Part shown: positions 1 to 8,900 of the stretch, piece after piece | Position numbering within the stretch: position 1 is the stretch's first letter | Layout: each line of letters begins with the position of its first letter | Origin: Bog-950 sp964631835 | Lineage (GTDB): Bacteria; Bacteroidota; Bacteroidia; Chitinophagales; LD1 | NCBI GenBank assembly: GCA_964631835.1 | Contig: CAZWAD010000001.1 | Coordinates: forward strand, 372,001 to 436,000 | Length of the DNA stretch: 64,000 bases | Reading direction: 5' to 3' | Position numbers and translations under genes: made by a program | Notes under the pieces: model-generated | Databases searched by the model: none | Seen by the model: the letters and a program-made list of their open reading frames with translations, nothing else | Told to the model about the DNA's origin: nothing

Positions 1-51
1 GGTTGTAATGAATATGGCAGCGATACATACTTTTGCAACTTGTTTCAGCAT
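1..51 (-). CDS. 5' end of a divergent secreted protein gene (partial)
   Basis: Read on the minus strand, an ATG at base 51 opens a frame that runs off the window edge. The 17 visible residues (MLKQVAKVCIAAIFITT) have a lysine-containing start and a hydrophobic stretch, which looks like the beginning of a signal peptide. It is divergent to the DUF3089 gene at 94, so bases 52-93 would hold both promoters. Nothing can be said about function. The call is an inference from a short frame. Confidence 0.45.
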   Translation of the reverse strand, partial: MLKQVAKVCIAAIFITT

Positions 52-93
52 AATCATTAATTATCCGGCTAAAATACAACAACCCGTCAAAAT

Positions 94-1098
94 ATGCTCA
101 GAAGTTTTTTCCTTTTATCATTCATACAGATTGCGCTTTCACTACCGGTGCCTGCTCAGCCGTTTGACCCCGCCAGGCAACCACCGGCACCGGACTATTC
201 TTTAGAACCGAACTGGAGCGCTCTTCCTTTCCGCGAAGATGCGGCTGATGCAATTCCCGAGTCGGAAACATGGGTTAACGATTCGCTGAAAGATGCGGAT
301 GTGTTTTACATCTACCCCACCATGTATATGAGCGGCAGTACCTGGAATGCTGACGTGAACAGCAAAAAGCTGAACAAGCGCATTGATGAGAAACCGGTGC
401 GTTACCAGGCGGGAGTGTTCAATGCAAGTTGCCGCGTATATGCCCCGCGATACCGGCAGGCATCTATCAACGCTTTTTCCGGTGGCGAAAACGGAACCAA
501 AGCTCTGGCGTTTGCTTACGATGATGTGAAGCGGGCGTTTGAGTATTATCTGGAGCATTATAACGGCAACCGGCCTTTCATGATTGCATCGCACAGCCAG
601 GGGACATACCATGCGCGAAGGCTGCTGAAGGAAATGATTGATACAACTGACTTGCGCCACCGGATGATTGCCGCATATGTAATCGGCTATGGAATTGACA
701 CTAGCATGTACCAGAACCTGAAACCTTGCAGTGTGGCGAACCAAACCGGCTGCTACATCACTTGGGCTTCGTTTAAGAGCGGACATGAGCCGGTGGTGAA
801 AACTCTTTTCGGCAATGTGTGCGTTAATCCTATTTCGTGGAAAACAGATACAGTGACCGTTGATGCTTCAAAGAGCATGGGCGCTATTCTTCTGAGCTTT
901 GATAAAAAATATGACAACGCTGTGGGCGCACAGGTTCATAACGGTTACTTGTGGGTAGACAACAACCTGCCGCTGATTAAGTCGTGGAGCAATCTTCACA
1001 TAGCCGATTACAATTTGTTTTGGTACGACATCCGCAAAAACGTGAAAGAGCGGATATACACTTACCTGAACAATAATCACCGGTTCGTTGAGAAGTGA
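94..1098 (+). CDS. DUF3089 family secreted alpha/beta-hydrolase-like protein
   Basis: 334 residues starting with a short signal peptide (hydrophobic residues 4-20, cleavage near PAQ). The nucleophile-elbow-like motif SHSQG with Ser168 lies in the middle of the protein, as in DUF3089 proteins, which have the alpha/beta-hydrolase fold and an unknown substrate. The region around HNGYLWVDN near the C-terminus could supply the catalytic His. The length fits the family. It is probably periplasmic or exported. The next gene follows after about 50 bases containing a short repeated phrase (TTGGTGA), so the two may not form an operon. Family membership is fairly sure; an esterase-type activity is only inferred. 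Confidence 0.75.
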   Translation: MLRSFFLLSFIQIALSLPVPAQPFDPARQPPAPDYSLEPNWSALPFREDAADAIPESETWVNDSLKDADVFYIYPTMYMSGSTWNADVNSKKLNKRIDEKPVRYQAGVFNASCRVYAPRYRQASINAFSGGENGTKALAFAYDDVKRAFEYYLEHYNGNRPFMIASHSQGTYHARRLLKEMIDTTDLRHRMIAAYVIGYGIDTSMYQNLKPCSVANQTGCYITWASFKSGHEPVVKTLFGNVCVNPISWKTDTVTVDASKSMGAILLSFDKKYDNAVGAQVHNGYLWVDNNLPLIKSWSNLHIADYNLFWYDIRKNVKERIYTYLNNNHRFVEK

Positions 1099-1146
1099 TT
1101 AGCGGATTGGTGATTGGTGATTAGTATTGCCGCAAACATTATAACT

Positions 1147-1689
1147 ATGGCAGATTCAAATCTCGGTCCCGGTTCGCGCGTAGAGCACCCCAAGTATGGT
1201 AAAGGAATAGTAGTAGATACCGATGCAGAGTATTATTACATCTGGTTTAAAAGCGAAGACGCCACCAAAGGTATTGCGCGTGATTTTGGCGGCTTGCAGG
1301 TACTCGAAAAAATTGCCGGTGAAGCTCCCGCTATTGACCTGGCCATGATTAAGCGCGCTATTGAAGAAATAATTGATGAAAAGAGCGACCTTCAGCAGGT
1401 TGTTCCTCTGGCTAACCGGTGGAACGGAGGAACGCTGATTATTAAATCTTCCGATTCATCACTCCAGCCCAAAGAAATTCCTCTCGAAACTTTCTTTCAC
1501 AAAATTGTAATGCTGCGCGACCGGCTGCGCGTAATGGAGCAAGCTATTAACGCACATAAGGTTTTAACCGATGAGCAGAAAGTTGACCTGCAGCAATACA
1601 TCACCCGCATTTACGGTTCGCTTACTACGTTCAACATTCTTTTCAAAAACACCGAAGACCAGTTTAAGGGAACCGGAGGGAAGGAATGA
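1147..1689 (+). CDS. unknown protein with N-terminal SH3-like (PcrA C-terminal/CarD-like) segment
   Basis: I chose the ATG at 1147 (180 residues), because the in-frame start at 1114 lies inside a repeated intergenic phrase. Residues 5-45 (GSRVEHPKYGKGIV then a Tyr-rich beta region) resemble the small SH3/Tudor-like domain found at the C-terminus of UvrD/PcrA helicases and in CarD-type proteins, which bind RNA polymerase or nucleic acid. The rest is helical and charged, with no family I recognise. No signal peptide is visible, so it is probably cytoplasmic. The function is unknown; a protein- or nucleic-acid-binding role is inferred from the N-terminal domain only. Confidence 0.7.
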   Translation: MADSNLGPGSRVEHPKYGKGIVVDTDAEYYYIWFKSEDATKGIARDFGGLQVLEKIAGEAPAIDLAMIKRAIEEIIDEKSDLQQVVPLANRWNGGTLIIKSSDSSLQPKEIPLETFFHKIVMLRDRLRVMEQAINAHKVLTDEQKVDLQQYITRIYGSLTTFNILFKNTEDQFKGTGGKE

Positions 1690-1747
1690 TTGTTTGAGCG
1701 TTTTAATGTTTGATTGCTGAACAGCCAAACGTTCAAACCGTTCTCTG

Positions 1748-2692
1748 TTAGGCAATTTCCCAAACCATGTACCGGGCACGGGTACCGGAAGGGTTTATGG
1801 CGAGCAGTGTGTCACCAGCTGATGAAAAGTAACTGAAAGGCTCGTTAAATTTTTCTTTCGGCTTAACGGTAACCAGCCTGCCTGCCGCGGTTCCGCGGAG
1901 CGACATCTGGAACTGTAGTGGTTCAACCCCATTTACCATAATATGAAAGCGCTTGCCTTCGCTGTATTTGAAGGTGCAAACCTGTTTGGTTTCGCCTGCT
2001 TCAACTTTGCCTTTATATAAGTGGTGCTTTTTGGCAGGAAAAAGCAAGTGCTGGTCGAAATAGACAGCCGCAGTTTCGGGCTTGCCGGGGTTGTGAGCGG
2101 CTACCGTAAATATATTAGTAAGCAGCTGGTGTTGCAAAACGTTTTTTTGAATGCCGAGTTGGGCTTTTCCCATGCCATATTCGCCCTTGTTTCCTAATGC
2201 TGAGGTATAAACATTGGCAAAAGCGGTTTGCCTGGCGGCTAATTCGTTTTTAAAGTCGGAGCCAAGTTGCGCTTCGTATTTAGTAGCCACTTCAACAGCC
2301 ACTTTTGCCATAGTGCTAAAGTCAGCATCGGTAGCGTGGCGAAAAGCATTAACCCCGCGGGGGAAAAACTCCTTATACTCAGGCGACTTTCTTCCAAGAA
2401 TACTGCGAACCAGGCCTTCTCTGCGCGCCAGGAAGTCAATAAAGTCTTTACGCGCCTGTTTTTTACCAAGCGTACCTCCCGCTTTGCGCCCCCTGTTTAC
2501 ACCGGTTTCGGTTATTTCTTTGTGGTAGTTGCCCAATACAGTTTCGGTGGCAGCAATAATGGTATCGTAAATGCCTCCGGGGTTGTTGCCCTTAAGGGCA
2601 ACAAGGTTATACCTGGCAAACGTAAATAGCCGCATAGGGGTAATTTCCTTTTTGTCGAAAATGTTTTCGAAGTATCGCTCTAACTGTATCAT
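1748..2692 (-). CDS. hypothetical protein, 314 residues
   Basis: A long, clean reading frame with codon use like its neighbours and no signal peptide or membrane segment. The N-terminal two thirds are helical and rich in Lys/Arg/Ala. The last 90 residues look like beta structure (CTFKYSEGKRFHIMVNGVEP, then an FSYFSSAGD segment). I do not recognise a family. It converges with the 180-residue protein gene, leaving about 58 bases that contain another short repeated phrase (GTTTGA variants). Its upstream region is the extremely AT-rich stretch 2700-3095, so its promoter should lie there. The gene looks real; the function is unknown. Confidence 0.65.
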   Translation of the reverse strand: MIQLERYFENIFDKKEITPMRLFTFARYNLVALKGNNPGGIYDTIIAATETVLGNYHKEITETGVNRGRKAGGTLGKKQARKDFIDFLARREGLVRSILGRKSPEYKEFFPRGVNAFRHATDADFSTMAKVAVEVATKYEAQLGSDFKNELAARQTAFANVYTSALGNKGEYGMGKAQLGIQKNVLQHQLLTNIFTVAAHNPGKPETAAVYFDQHLLFPAKKHHLYKGKVEAGETKQVCTFKYSEGKRFHIMVNGVEPLQFQMSLRGTAAGRLVTVKPKEKFNEPFSYFSSAGDTLLAINPSGTRARYMVWEIA

Positions 2693-2699
2693 GGTTGAC

Positions 2700-3095
2700 T
2701 GGTTGTTTATTCTGATTTAGTTCAGCATATCAGCTTTGCTTACCGGGTTTACAAACAATTATTACCAGTTAAAGATAAAAATTTATTATTTTATTTAAGA
2801 AGTAGCATATATTGATATAAAATTTAAATCAAAATAATAATATTAAATGAAAACATAAGTATGAATATTATAGTAATATTTACATATGGAAAATATAATA
2901 GTGTTTTACTTTACAAAAAAATTAAGAATTTATATTACTTATATAAATATAGAAACTATAAATTAATACCTAGTATTAATTAAAGTTTATAGCAATTCTT
3001 AAAAAATAGAAATACAATTTATTGTATAAGCTGTGTAATACATTACAACCAACGAATAAAAATAATGATGTTGGAGAAAGCAGTATTTGTAGCAG
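2700..3095. other. gene-free AT-rich stretch with nested inverted repeats
   Basis: About 400 bases without a credible reading frame. From about 2755 to 3060 almost every base is A or T, unlike the mixed composition on both sides. It contains nested inverted repeats. The outer arms are TTAAGAATT (2922-2930) and AATTCTTAA (2994-3002). The inner arms are CTATAAA-TTAATAC (2956-2969) and GTATTAA...TTTATAG (2973-2992). These could form a cruciform. It presumably includes the promoter of the minus-strand gene starting at 2692. No DnaA-box cluster was seen. Confidence 0.6.
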
Positions 3096-3101
3096 AAATT
3101 T

Positions 3102-3590
3102 CTACCCTTTCTTGTAAATAAGGGTCAGTCCCTCTTTAACAAAGTCAATGAGGATAAGCGTGTTGGCATCGGGCATTTGGGCTCTTACCTCAGCTTCTTC
3201 ACCCTCTTCTTCCATAACGAGCATATCCTTTTTCACCCGGTAGGTTCCCATTTCTTTTTCGGTGGGGGTTTTGCCTTTCAGCATTCCGTATTTGCCGTTA
3301 TCGCGGAAAAACAAATCCATTTTGCTGACTATCGTCTGCATCATTGCCGCACCCATACCTACCGCCATGCTGTCTTCGGCAGTAAATACTTTGCCCGGCT
3401 CTTTCTTGAGGTCGTTTTCAAACATTACTGCTGCCCACTCGTCCGGGTCGTTTACGTTGGTTACTTTCATGCCCTCAATTTCAACCGCGGTTATCTTCCA
3501 TAAACCCACCAGTTTTTCTTTTGAAATATCCTGTGCCGAAACCGCCAGCGTAGCGGCCAGCGTAACTATTGTGATGATTTGCTTTTTCAT
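3102..3590 (-). CDS. small secreted lipocalin-like protein
   Basis: 162 residues with a clear signal peptide (MKKQIITIVTLAATLAVSAQ, cleavage after AQ). The mature part begins with a LVGLWKITAVEIEG segment and ends in short beta-strand motifs. This recalls small lipocalin-like proteins of Bacteroidota that open with a G-x-W motif. A stretch near residues 135-140 is rich in glutamate. It probably lies in the periplasm. It is about 30 bases downstream of the end of the peptidase gene and is read in the same direction away from it, so it may have its own promoter. The family assignment is tentative. Confidence 0.55.
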   Translation of the reverse strand: MKKQIITIVTLAATLAVSAQDISKEKLVGLWKITAVEIEGMKVTNVNDPDEWAAVMFENDLKKEPGKVFTAEDSMAVGMGAAMMQTIVSKMDLFFRDNGKYGMLKGKTPTEKEMGTYRVKKDMLVMEEEGEEAEVRAQMPDANTLILIDFVKEGLTLIYKKG

Positions 3591-3620
3591 GATTTATGTT
3601 GTTTGATTGGTTACGTGTGC

Positions 3621-5315
3621 TTACATCGCCCGGTCGTCAATACTATCTAAATAAACCTCCAGTTCCTTAAACAGCGGTTGCAGCAATCCCGGCTCGAAAG
3701 GCGAATGAAGCCCCGCCAGCTTTACCAACCCGAGGAACGAATCGCTGCCACCGGCTTTGCACAAGTGCAGGTAGTCGTTCCAGGCAGCTTTGAAATCTTT
3801 CTGGCTGTTGCTCCAAAACTGAAAAGCACAAACCTGTGCCAGGCAGTAATCAATGTAGTAAAAAGGGCTTCGGTAAATATGCGCTTGCCGCTGCCATGCC
3901 CCTCCGCGCTCTAGGTAGTCCACTCCGTCAAAATCCATCCAGGGGCGGTACTTTCGGTCAATATTCACCCACTCCTTTCTGCGCTCTTCGGGAGTTACAT
4001 CGGGGTTTTCGTACACCCAGTGCTGAAACTCATCTACCGCACAGCCGTAAGGCAGAAAGATAATGTTGTTGGCATGATGAACGAACTTATACTTAGCAGT
4101 ATCGCTGCCGAAGAAAAGTTCCATCCACGGATAAGTGAGGTTCTCCATACTCATGGAGTGAATTTCGCAAGCCTCGAGCGTAGGGAACCAGTATTCCTCC
4201 ACCTCGAAATGCGTACTTTCATAACACTGAAAAGCATGGCCGGCTTCGTGCGTAAGCACATCGACATCGCCCATGGTGCCGTTGAAATTTGAGAAGATAA
4301 AAGGCGCTTTGTACTTCGGAAACATAGAACAGTAACCGCCCGCAGCTTTGCCTTTTTTGTTCACCAGATCCATCAGCTCATTGTTCACCATAAAATCGAA
4401 GAACTCCCGAGTTTCGGGCGAAAGCTCGGCATACATCTTCTGTCCGTTGGCAACAATCTCTTCGGGAGTTCCTTTCGGTTTCGGGTTTCCTGAATTGAAA
4501 TTGTGCGAAAGGTCGTAAGCCTTCAGCTTGTCAACGCCAATACGAACGCGCTGCTTTTCGCGCAGCTTTGCCGCCAGCGGAACTACATACTTCAGCACTT
4601 CATTGCGAAAAACTTTCACCATGTCGGCATTATAGTCAGTGCGCGACATGCGGTAATAACCCAGCTCCACAAAATTTTTGTAACCCAGCTTTTTAGCAAT
4701 ACGGGTGCGCACTTTTACCAGCTTATCGTAAAGCGTATCGAACTGCTGTTCGCGCTCTGCAAACCAGCCGGCATTGGCTAAATATGCCTTTTTGCGAACC
4801 TCCCTGTCGGTAGATTCACTGAAAGCTGAAAGAGCCGGAAGCGTCAGCTTCTGCCCGTTGAACTCCACCTCAGCGCTCGCCACCAGCTTGGTGTATTCGG
4901 TGCCCAGCTTGTTCTCCTCTTTCAAATCATCAATCACCGATGGGTTGAAAGTCTTTAAGCTGATATCCGCCAGGCGGAACAACTGCTTTCCGAATTTCTT
5001 TTCCAGCTCGTCTTTAAAAGGCGAAGAACCAAGGGCGCGGTAAAACTGCGTGTTTAGGTCTTTCATAGCCGGTTCATTGGTGTCGAAAAAATCCTGCTCG
5101 GCTTCGTAAAACTTATCGGTAGTGTTTAGCGTATTGCGCACCGATGCCAGCGCGCTGCTGGTACCAAAGTCAATTCGCAGCATATTGATTTGCGACAGCA
5201 CCTCCTGCTGCTCGGCAGCACTTTGCGCATGGCTGAACTTGCTGAGTAATTCCTTAAAGTCGCTCTGAACCTTGGTCAGGTCGGGGCGTTCATAATTCAT
5301 CTCCGAAAATTTCAT
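3621..5315 (-). CDS. M3 family oligoendopeptidase
   Basis: 564 residues, the usual length for the M3 oligoendopeptidase group related to PepF. The zinc motif is visible as HEAGH at residues 356-360 (His356, Glu357, His360). The EACEIH segment about 28 residues later supplies the likely third ligand, Glu384. The Tyr/His-rich region near the C-terminus (GGAWQRQAHIYRSPFYYIDY) is typical of the substrate cleft of this family. There is no signal peptide, so it acts in the cytoplasm on short peptides. The reading frame starts MKFSEMNYER. The 166-residue membrane protein lies upstream on the same strand with a 35-base gap, so the two could be cotranscribed. Confidence 0.9.
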   Translation of the reverse strand: MKFSEMNYERPDLTKVQSDFKELLSKFSHAQSAAEQQEVLSQINMLRIDFGTSSALASVRNTLNTTDKFYEAEQDFFDTNEPAMKDLNTQFYRALGSSPFKDELEKKFGKQLFRLADISLKTFNPSVIDDLKEENKLGTEYTKLVASAEVEFNGQKLTLPALSAFSESTDREVRKKAYLANAGWFAEREQQFDTLYDKLVKVRTRIAKKLGYKNFVELGYYRMSRTDYNADMVKVFRNEVLKYVVPLAAKLREKQRVRIGVDKLKAYDLSHNFNSGNPKPKGTPEEIVANGQKMYAELSPETREFFDFMVNNELMDLVNKKGKAAGGYCSMFPKYKAPFIFSNFNGTMGDVDVLTHEAGHAFQCYESTHFEVEEYWFPTLEACEIHSMSMENLTYPWMELFFGSDTAKYKFVHHANNIIFLPYGCAVDEFQHWVYENPDVTPEERRKEWVNIDRKYRPWMDFDGVDYLERGGAWQRQAHIYRSPFYYIDYCLAQVCAFQFWSNSQKDFKAAWNDYLHLCKAGGSDSFLGLVKLAGLHSPFEPGLLQPLFKELEVYLDSIDDRAM

Positions 5316-5350
5316 GTAGCTTGTTTTAGGGATGGCAAACGTAAGAAAAA

Positions 5351-5851
5351 TCAGTCTTCCAGCATTCTGTTTGCCTGGTGCTTGTAATACTGCCAGTACG
5401 AAACAATCAACCGCAGTTGAAAAGCGCTGATCATCACTAAACTTGCCGTGCCGAAAAGAATAATTTCCTTAATCAGATAATCGAAGAGCGAGTTCTTAAT
5501 GTCGTCATACATAATCACTTTCGGAAAGCCGAAGTCTTCGGTGTAAAAGTTATCGTAAAGCGTAATGAACTTGCGCTCGTTGTTCAGAAAATAGATGAAT
5601 AGTGAAAGGTTTACAGTAAACAACAGAAACCTTACCCAGGTGGGCCGTAGAAACGGCAGGCTTCTGAAAGTAACCGTCCACCGGAAGTAAGTAAGCGTAA
5701 CAAAAATAAAAGCGGCATTCACTTCCCAATAGATGAAATAGAGCTTTTCGGTAATGGGGTAGAGCAAGGCATAAGCTGCCATACCGGTTATAGCCCACCA
5801 TAGTAATTCTTTGGCAAAATGAAGAAAGTTTTCGCGGCTGAACACGCTCAT
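5351..5851 (-). CDS. small integral membrane protein, unknown
   Basis: 166 residues with about four hydrophobic segments (near residues 15-32, 38-52, 66-87 and 130-150), consistent with an inner membrane protein. No catalytic motif or recognised family. It is followed after 35 bases by the M3 peptidase gene on the same strand. Upstream it is divergent from the giant SprB-like gene at 5978, with 126 bases between that should hold promoters in both directions. Function unknown. Confidence 0.65.
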   Translation of the reverse strand: MSVFSRENFLHFAKELLWWAITGMAAYALLYPITEKLYFIYWEVNAAFIFVTLTYFRWTVTFRSLPFLRPTWVRFLLFTVNLSLFIYFLNNERKFITLYDNFYTEDFGFPKVIMYDDIKNSLFDYLIKEIILFGTASLVMISAFQLRLIVSYWQYYKHQANRMLED

Positions 5852-5977
5852 AATTTGAAAGCGCGAAGTAATTACAAATCACCGGTAAAAAAAGAATGAA
5901 GTAAAGGCAACTTTTATTAGTGGTAAGTTCGTCTTATTTTTATTTTCGTGCCTTAGCTAAATATCAAACCTTTTCTC

Positions 5978-8900
5978 ATGAAAAAGCTTCTCCGTTTTCC
6001 CGTCCTTTTTATAATCATCTCGGCAAGTGCTGAATTATTTGCTCAGCCGGGCTGCCCAGCTGTAAATGCCGGACCTGATGTAATTATGCCTTGCGGACAA
6101 ACCTGCACTACCCTTACCGCTACCCCTTTTGCAGCAGCAGCTACCACTTCTTACACAGTAGGACAAATTCCTTACGCACCTCCTTTTCCTTTCAATGCCG
6201 GCACCAACATTCTTGTAGCCATTGACGATGTATGGGGAAATGTGATTAATCTGCCGTTCAACTTCTGCTTTTTCGGAAACGTGTACAACCAGCTTGTGGT
6301 AGGTTCTAACGGAATGATTTCGTTTAACCTCAATAACGCTAACGGGCTAAACAACTGGCAAATCCAGGGACCTATTCCGGCAAGCTATTGGGGCGATATG
6401 TGCAACACCATTATGTGCCCATGGCAAGATATTGACCCTACCAATCAGGGCGGGGTTTATTATCAAATCAGCGGAACCTATCCTTGTCGCAGCTTCGAGG
6501 TATCTTGGTATCAAACACCTTACTATGGCGACCCCAATAGTGTTTCAACCGCAAGCTGTCCCAACCCGCTTTTTGCAACTCAACAGGTAGTTCTTTACGA
6601 GGTTTCGAACGTAATTGAAATGTACATCCAGAACAAAGAAGTTTGCCCTGGATGGAATAACGGAAGAGCTATACAAGGAATTCTCGGACCCGGCTGTACA
6701 ACGGCTTACACCGTTCCCGGAAGAAATGCAACTCAATGGACCGCACAAAATGATGCATGGCGGTTTACACCTTCCGGTACGCCTAACTTTACCCTGACCT
6801 GGTACGACAGTGCAGGTACCCAGCTTTCGAATACAGGCACGGTGCAGGTTTGTCCATCCACTTCGCAGAGTTATACTGCTCAGGCTGTTTACAGCAACTG
6901 CGATGGAACGCAAACCACGGTAAGCGATAATGTGTTTGTAGGAATTTCGGGTATATCCATTTCCATTGACTCAACTAACAACCCGCTTTGCAGCGGAGGC
7001 AGTACCGGTTCGGCTTACGCTTCGTTTACCAGTACCGGTTCAGCGGTGTTATCTTATGGGTGGAACCCCGGAGGTGCTCCTAATCAAACTTCCATTACGA
7101 ATGTGCAAGCGGGTACTTATGTTTTCTCGGTAACCGATGCCACCAACTGTACGCGTTACGATACGGTAACACTTGTTGACCCTGCACCGCTTGTAGTTAA
7201 CGTTCCTGATTCAAATGCATACAACTGCAACCCCGGCAATGTGCTTGGCGGGCTTACTGCTTACACAACCGGTGGAACAGGCGCTTATTCTTATAGCTGG
7301 AATACAACTCCGGCTCAAACCACGCAAACTGCAACCGGATTATCCGCAGGAAATTATACCGCAGTAGTTACTGACGATAACGGCTGCACGGCTACCGATA
7401 GCGGAACTGTTATTGCCATTGTAGCTCCACCGGTATTTAATCCACCGGTGATAACAGATGCTTTATGCAATGGAGATAGTAACGGAACAATAACCGTCAG
7501 GCTCGGGCAATCAACCCCACCGGTTACTTATGTGTGGTCGGGAGGCTTAACCGGTAATGAAACCGTAACCGGTCTTCCTGCTGGCACTTACAGTGTAACC
7601 GGAACGGATGTAAATAATTGCACGGCTTCAGCAACTTATACAGTTAATGAGCCAGCAGTGCTGACAATAGACGCACCTGTAATCACAGATGCCACTTGTT
7701 CGGTGGGCGGAACTATTACCGTGTTGGCAAGCGGAGGAACTCCGACCTATACTTACTCCTGGTCAAATACCGATACCGGGCCTTTTATTGACAGCCTGGC
7801 TGCCGGTCCTTATAATCTAACTGTTACCGACCAGAACTCTTGTTCTGCAACAGCCTCGTTTACGGTTACGGCTGCTATAGGTGTGGTTAGTTTCGGCACA
7901 CCGGTTATTACTAATATAAGCTGCAATGGTGGCTCAGACGGAAGCATCACAGCTACTGCAAGCGGGGGAACCGGTATAATTACTTTCAACTGGAGTAACG
8001 GAGTAACAGGAGCTGTAAACGCAGGTTTAAGCGCTGGTTGCTATTCAGTAACTATTCAGGACGCAGCGGGGTGCTCAGCTTCCACAACGTATTGTGTGGC
8101 CGAACCGGATGCTATTGTTCCAGGTACTCCGGTAATTGTTCCGGCAGAGTGTTTGACCGGTGGCTCCATTCAGGCATCAGCAGCCGGTGGAACGGGAACG
8201 CTTACGTTCACCTGGTCGAATAATCAGAGCGGAAGTTTTATTGATGGTCTTGCAGCCGCCACATATACTCTAACTATTACCGACCAAAACTCCTGCAGTG
8301 TTTCTGTTGCCTATACAGTTCCTGCCAACAGCGGTGCTATTACTTTCGGCACACCGGTTATTACCACTGTAGCCTGTAATGGCGACAGCACCGGTACTAT
8401 TACTGCCGTTGCCAGCGGGGGAACAGGCTCTTTGTCTTTCTTCTGGAGTTATAACAACACCAACTCGGCTACGCTTGCTAATATCCCTGCAGGCTGCTAT
8501 TCAGTAACTGTTTCTGACCAAAACAATTGTTCAGCTTCAAACACTTATTGTGTAAATGAGCCAACAGCAATTACCATCGGCAATCCGGTACTTACTCAGG
8601 TCACTTGCTCATCGGGAGGAAGTGTTACGGTAAATGCCACAGGTGGAACCGGCACGCTTACTTACGTATGGTCGAATGGCGGTAGTGGTACTTTTATCGG
8701 TAATGTGCAAGCCGGAGATTATGACCTTACCGTTACCGACCAGAATAATTGTAGCGCAACCGCTACGTTTACAGTTACAACTGCAACAGGCGCGGTTGCT
8801 TTTGGCACTTCAACCATTACGGGCATTACTTGCTTTGGAGGTACCAACGGAAGCATTACCGCTACTGCAAGCGGGGGAACAGGTCCCATTACTTTTAACT

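Noticed and set aside
2700..3095. Replication origin in the AT-rich island
   Set aside because: No DnaA-box cluster and no dnaA, dnaN or typical origin neighbours in the window.
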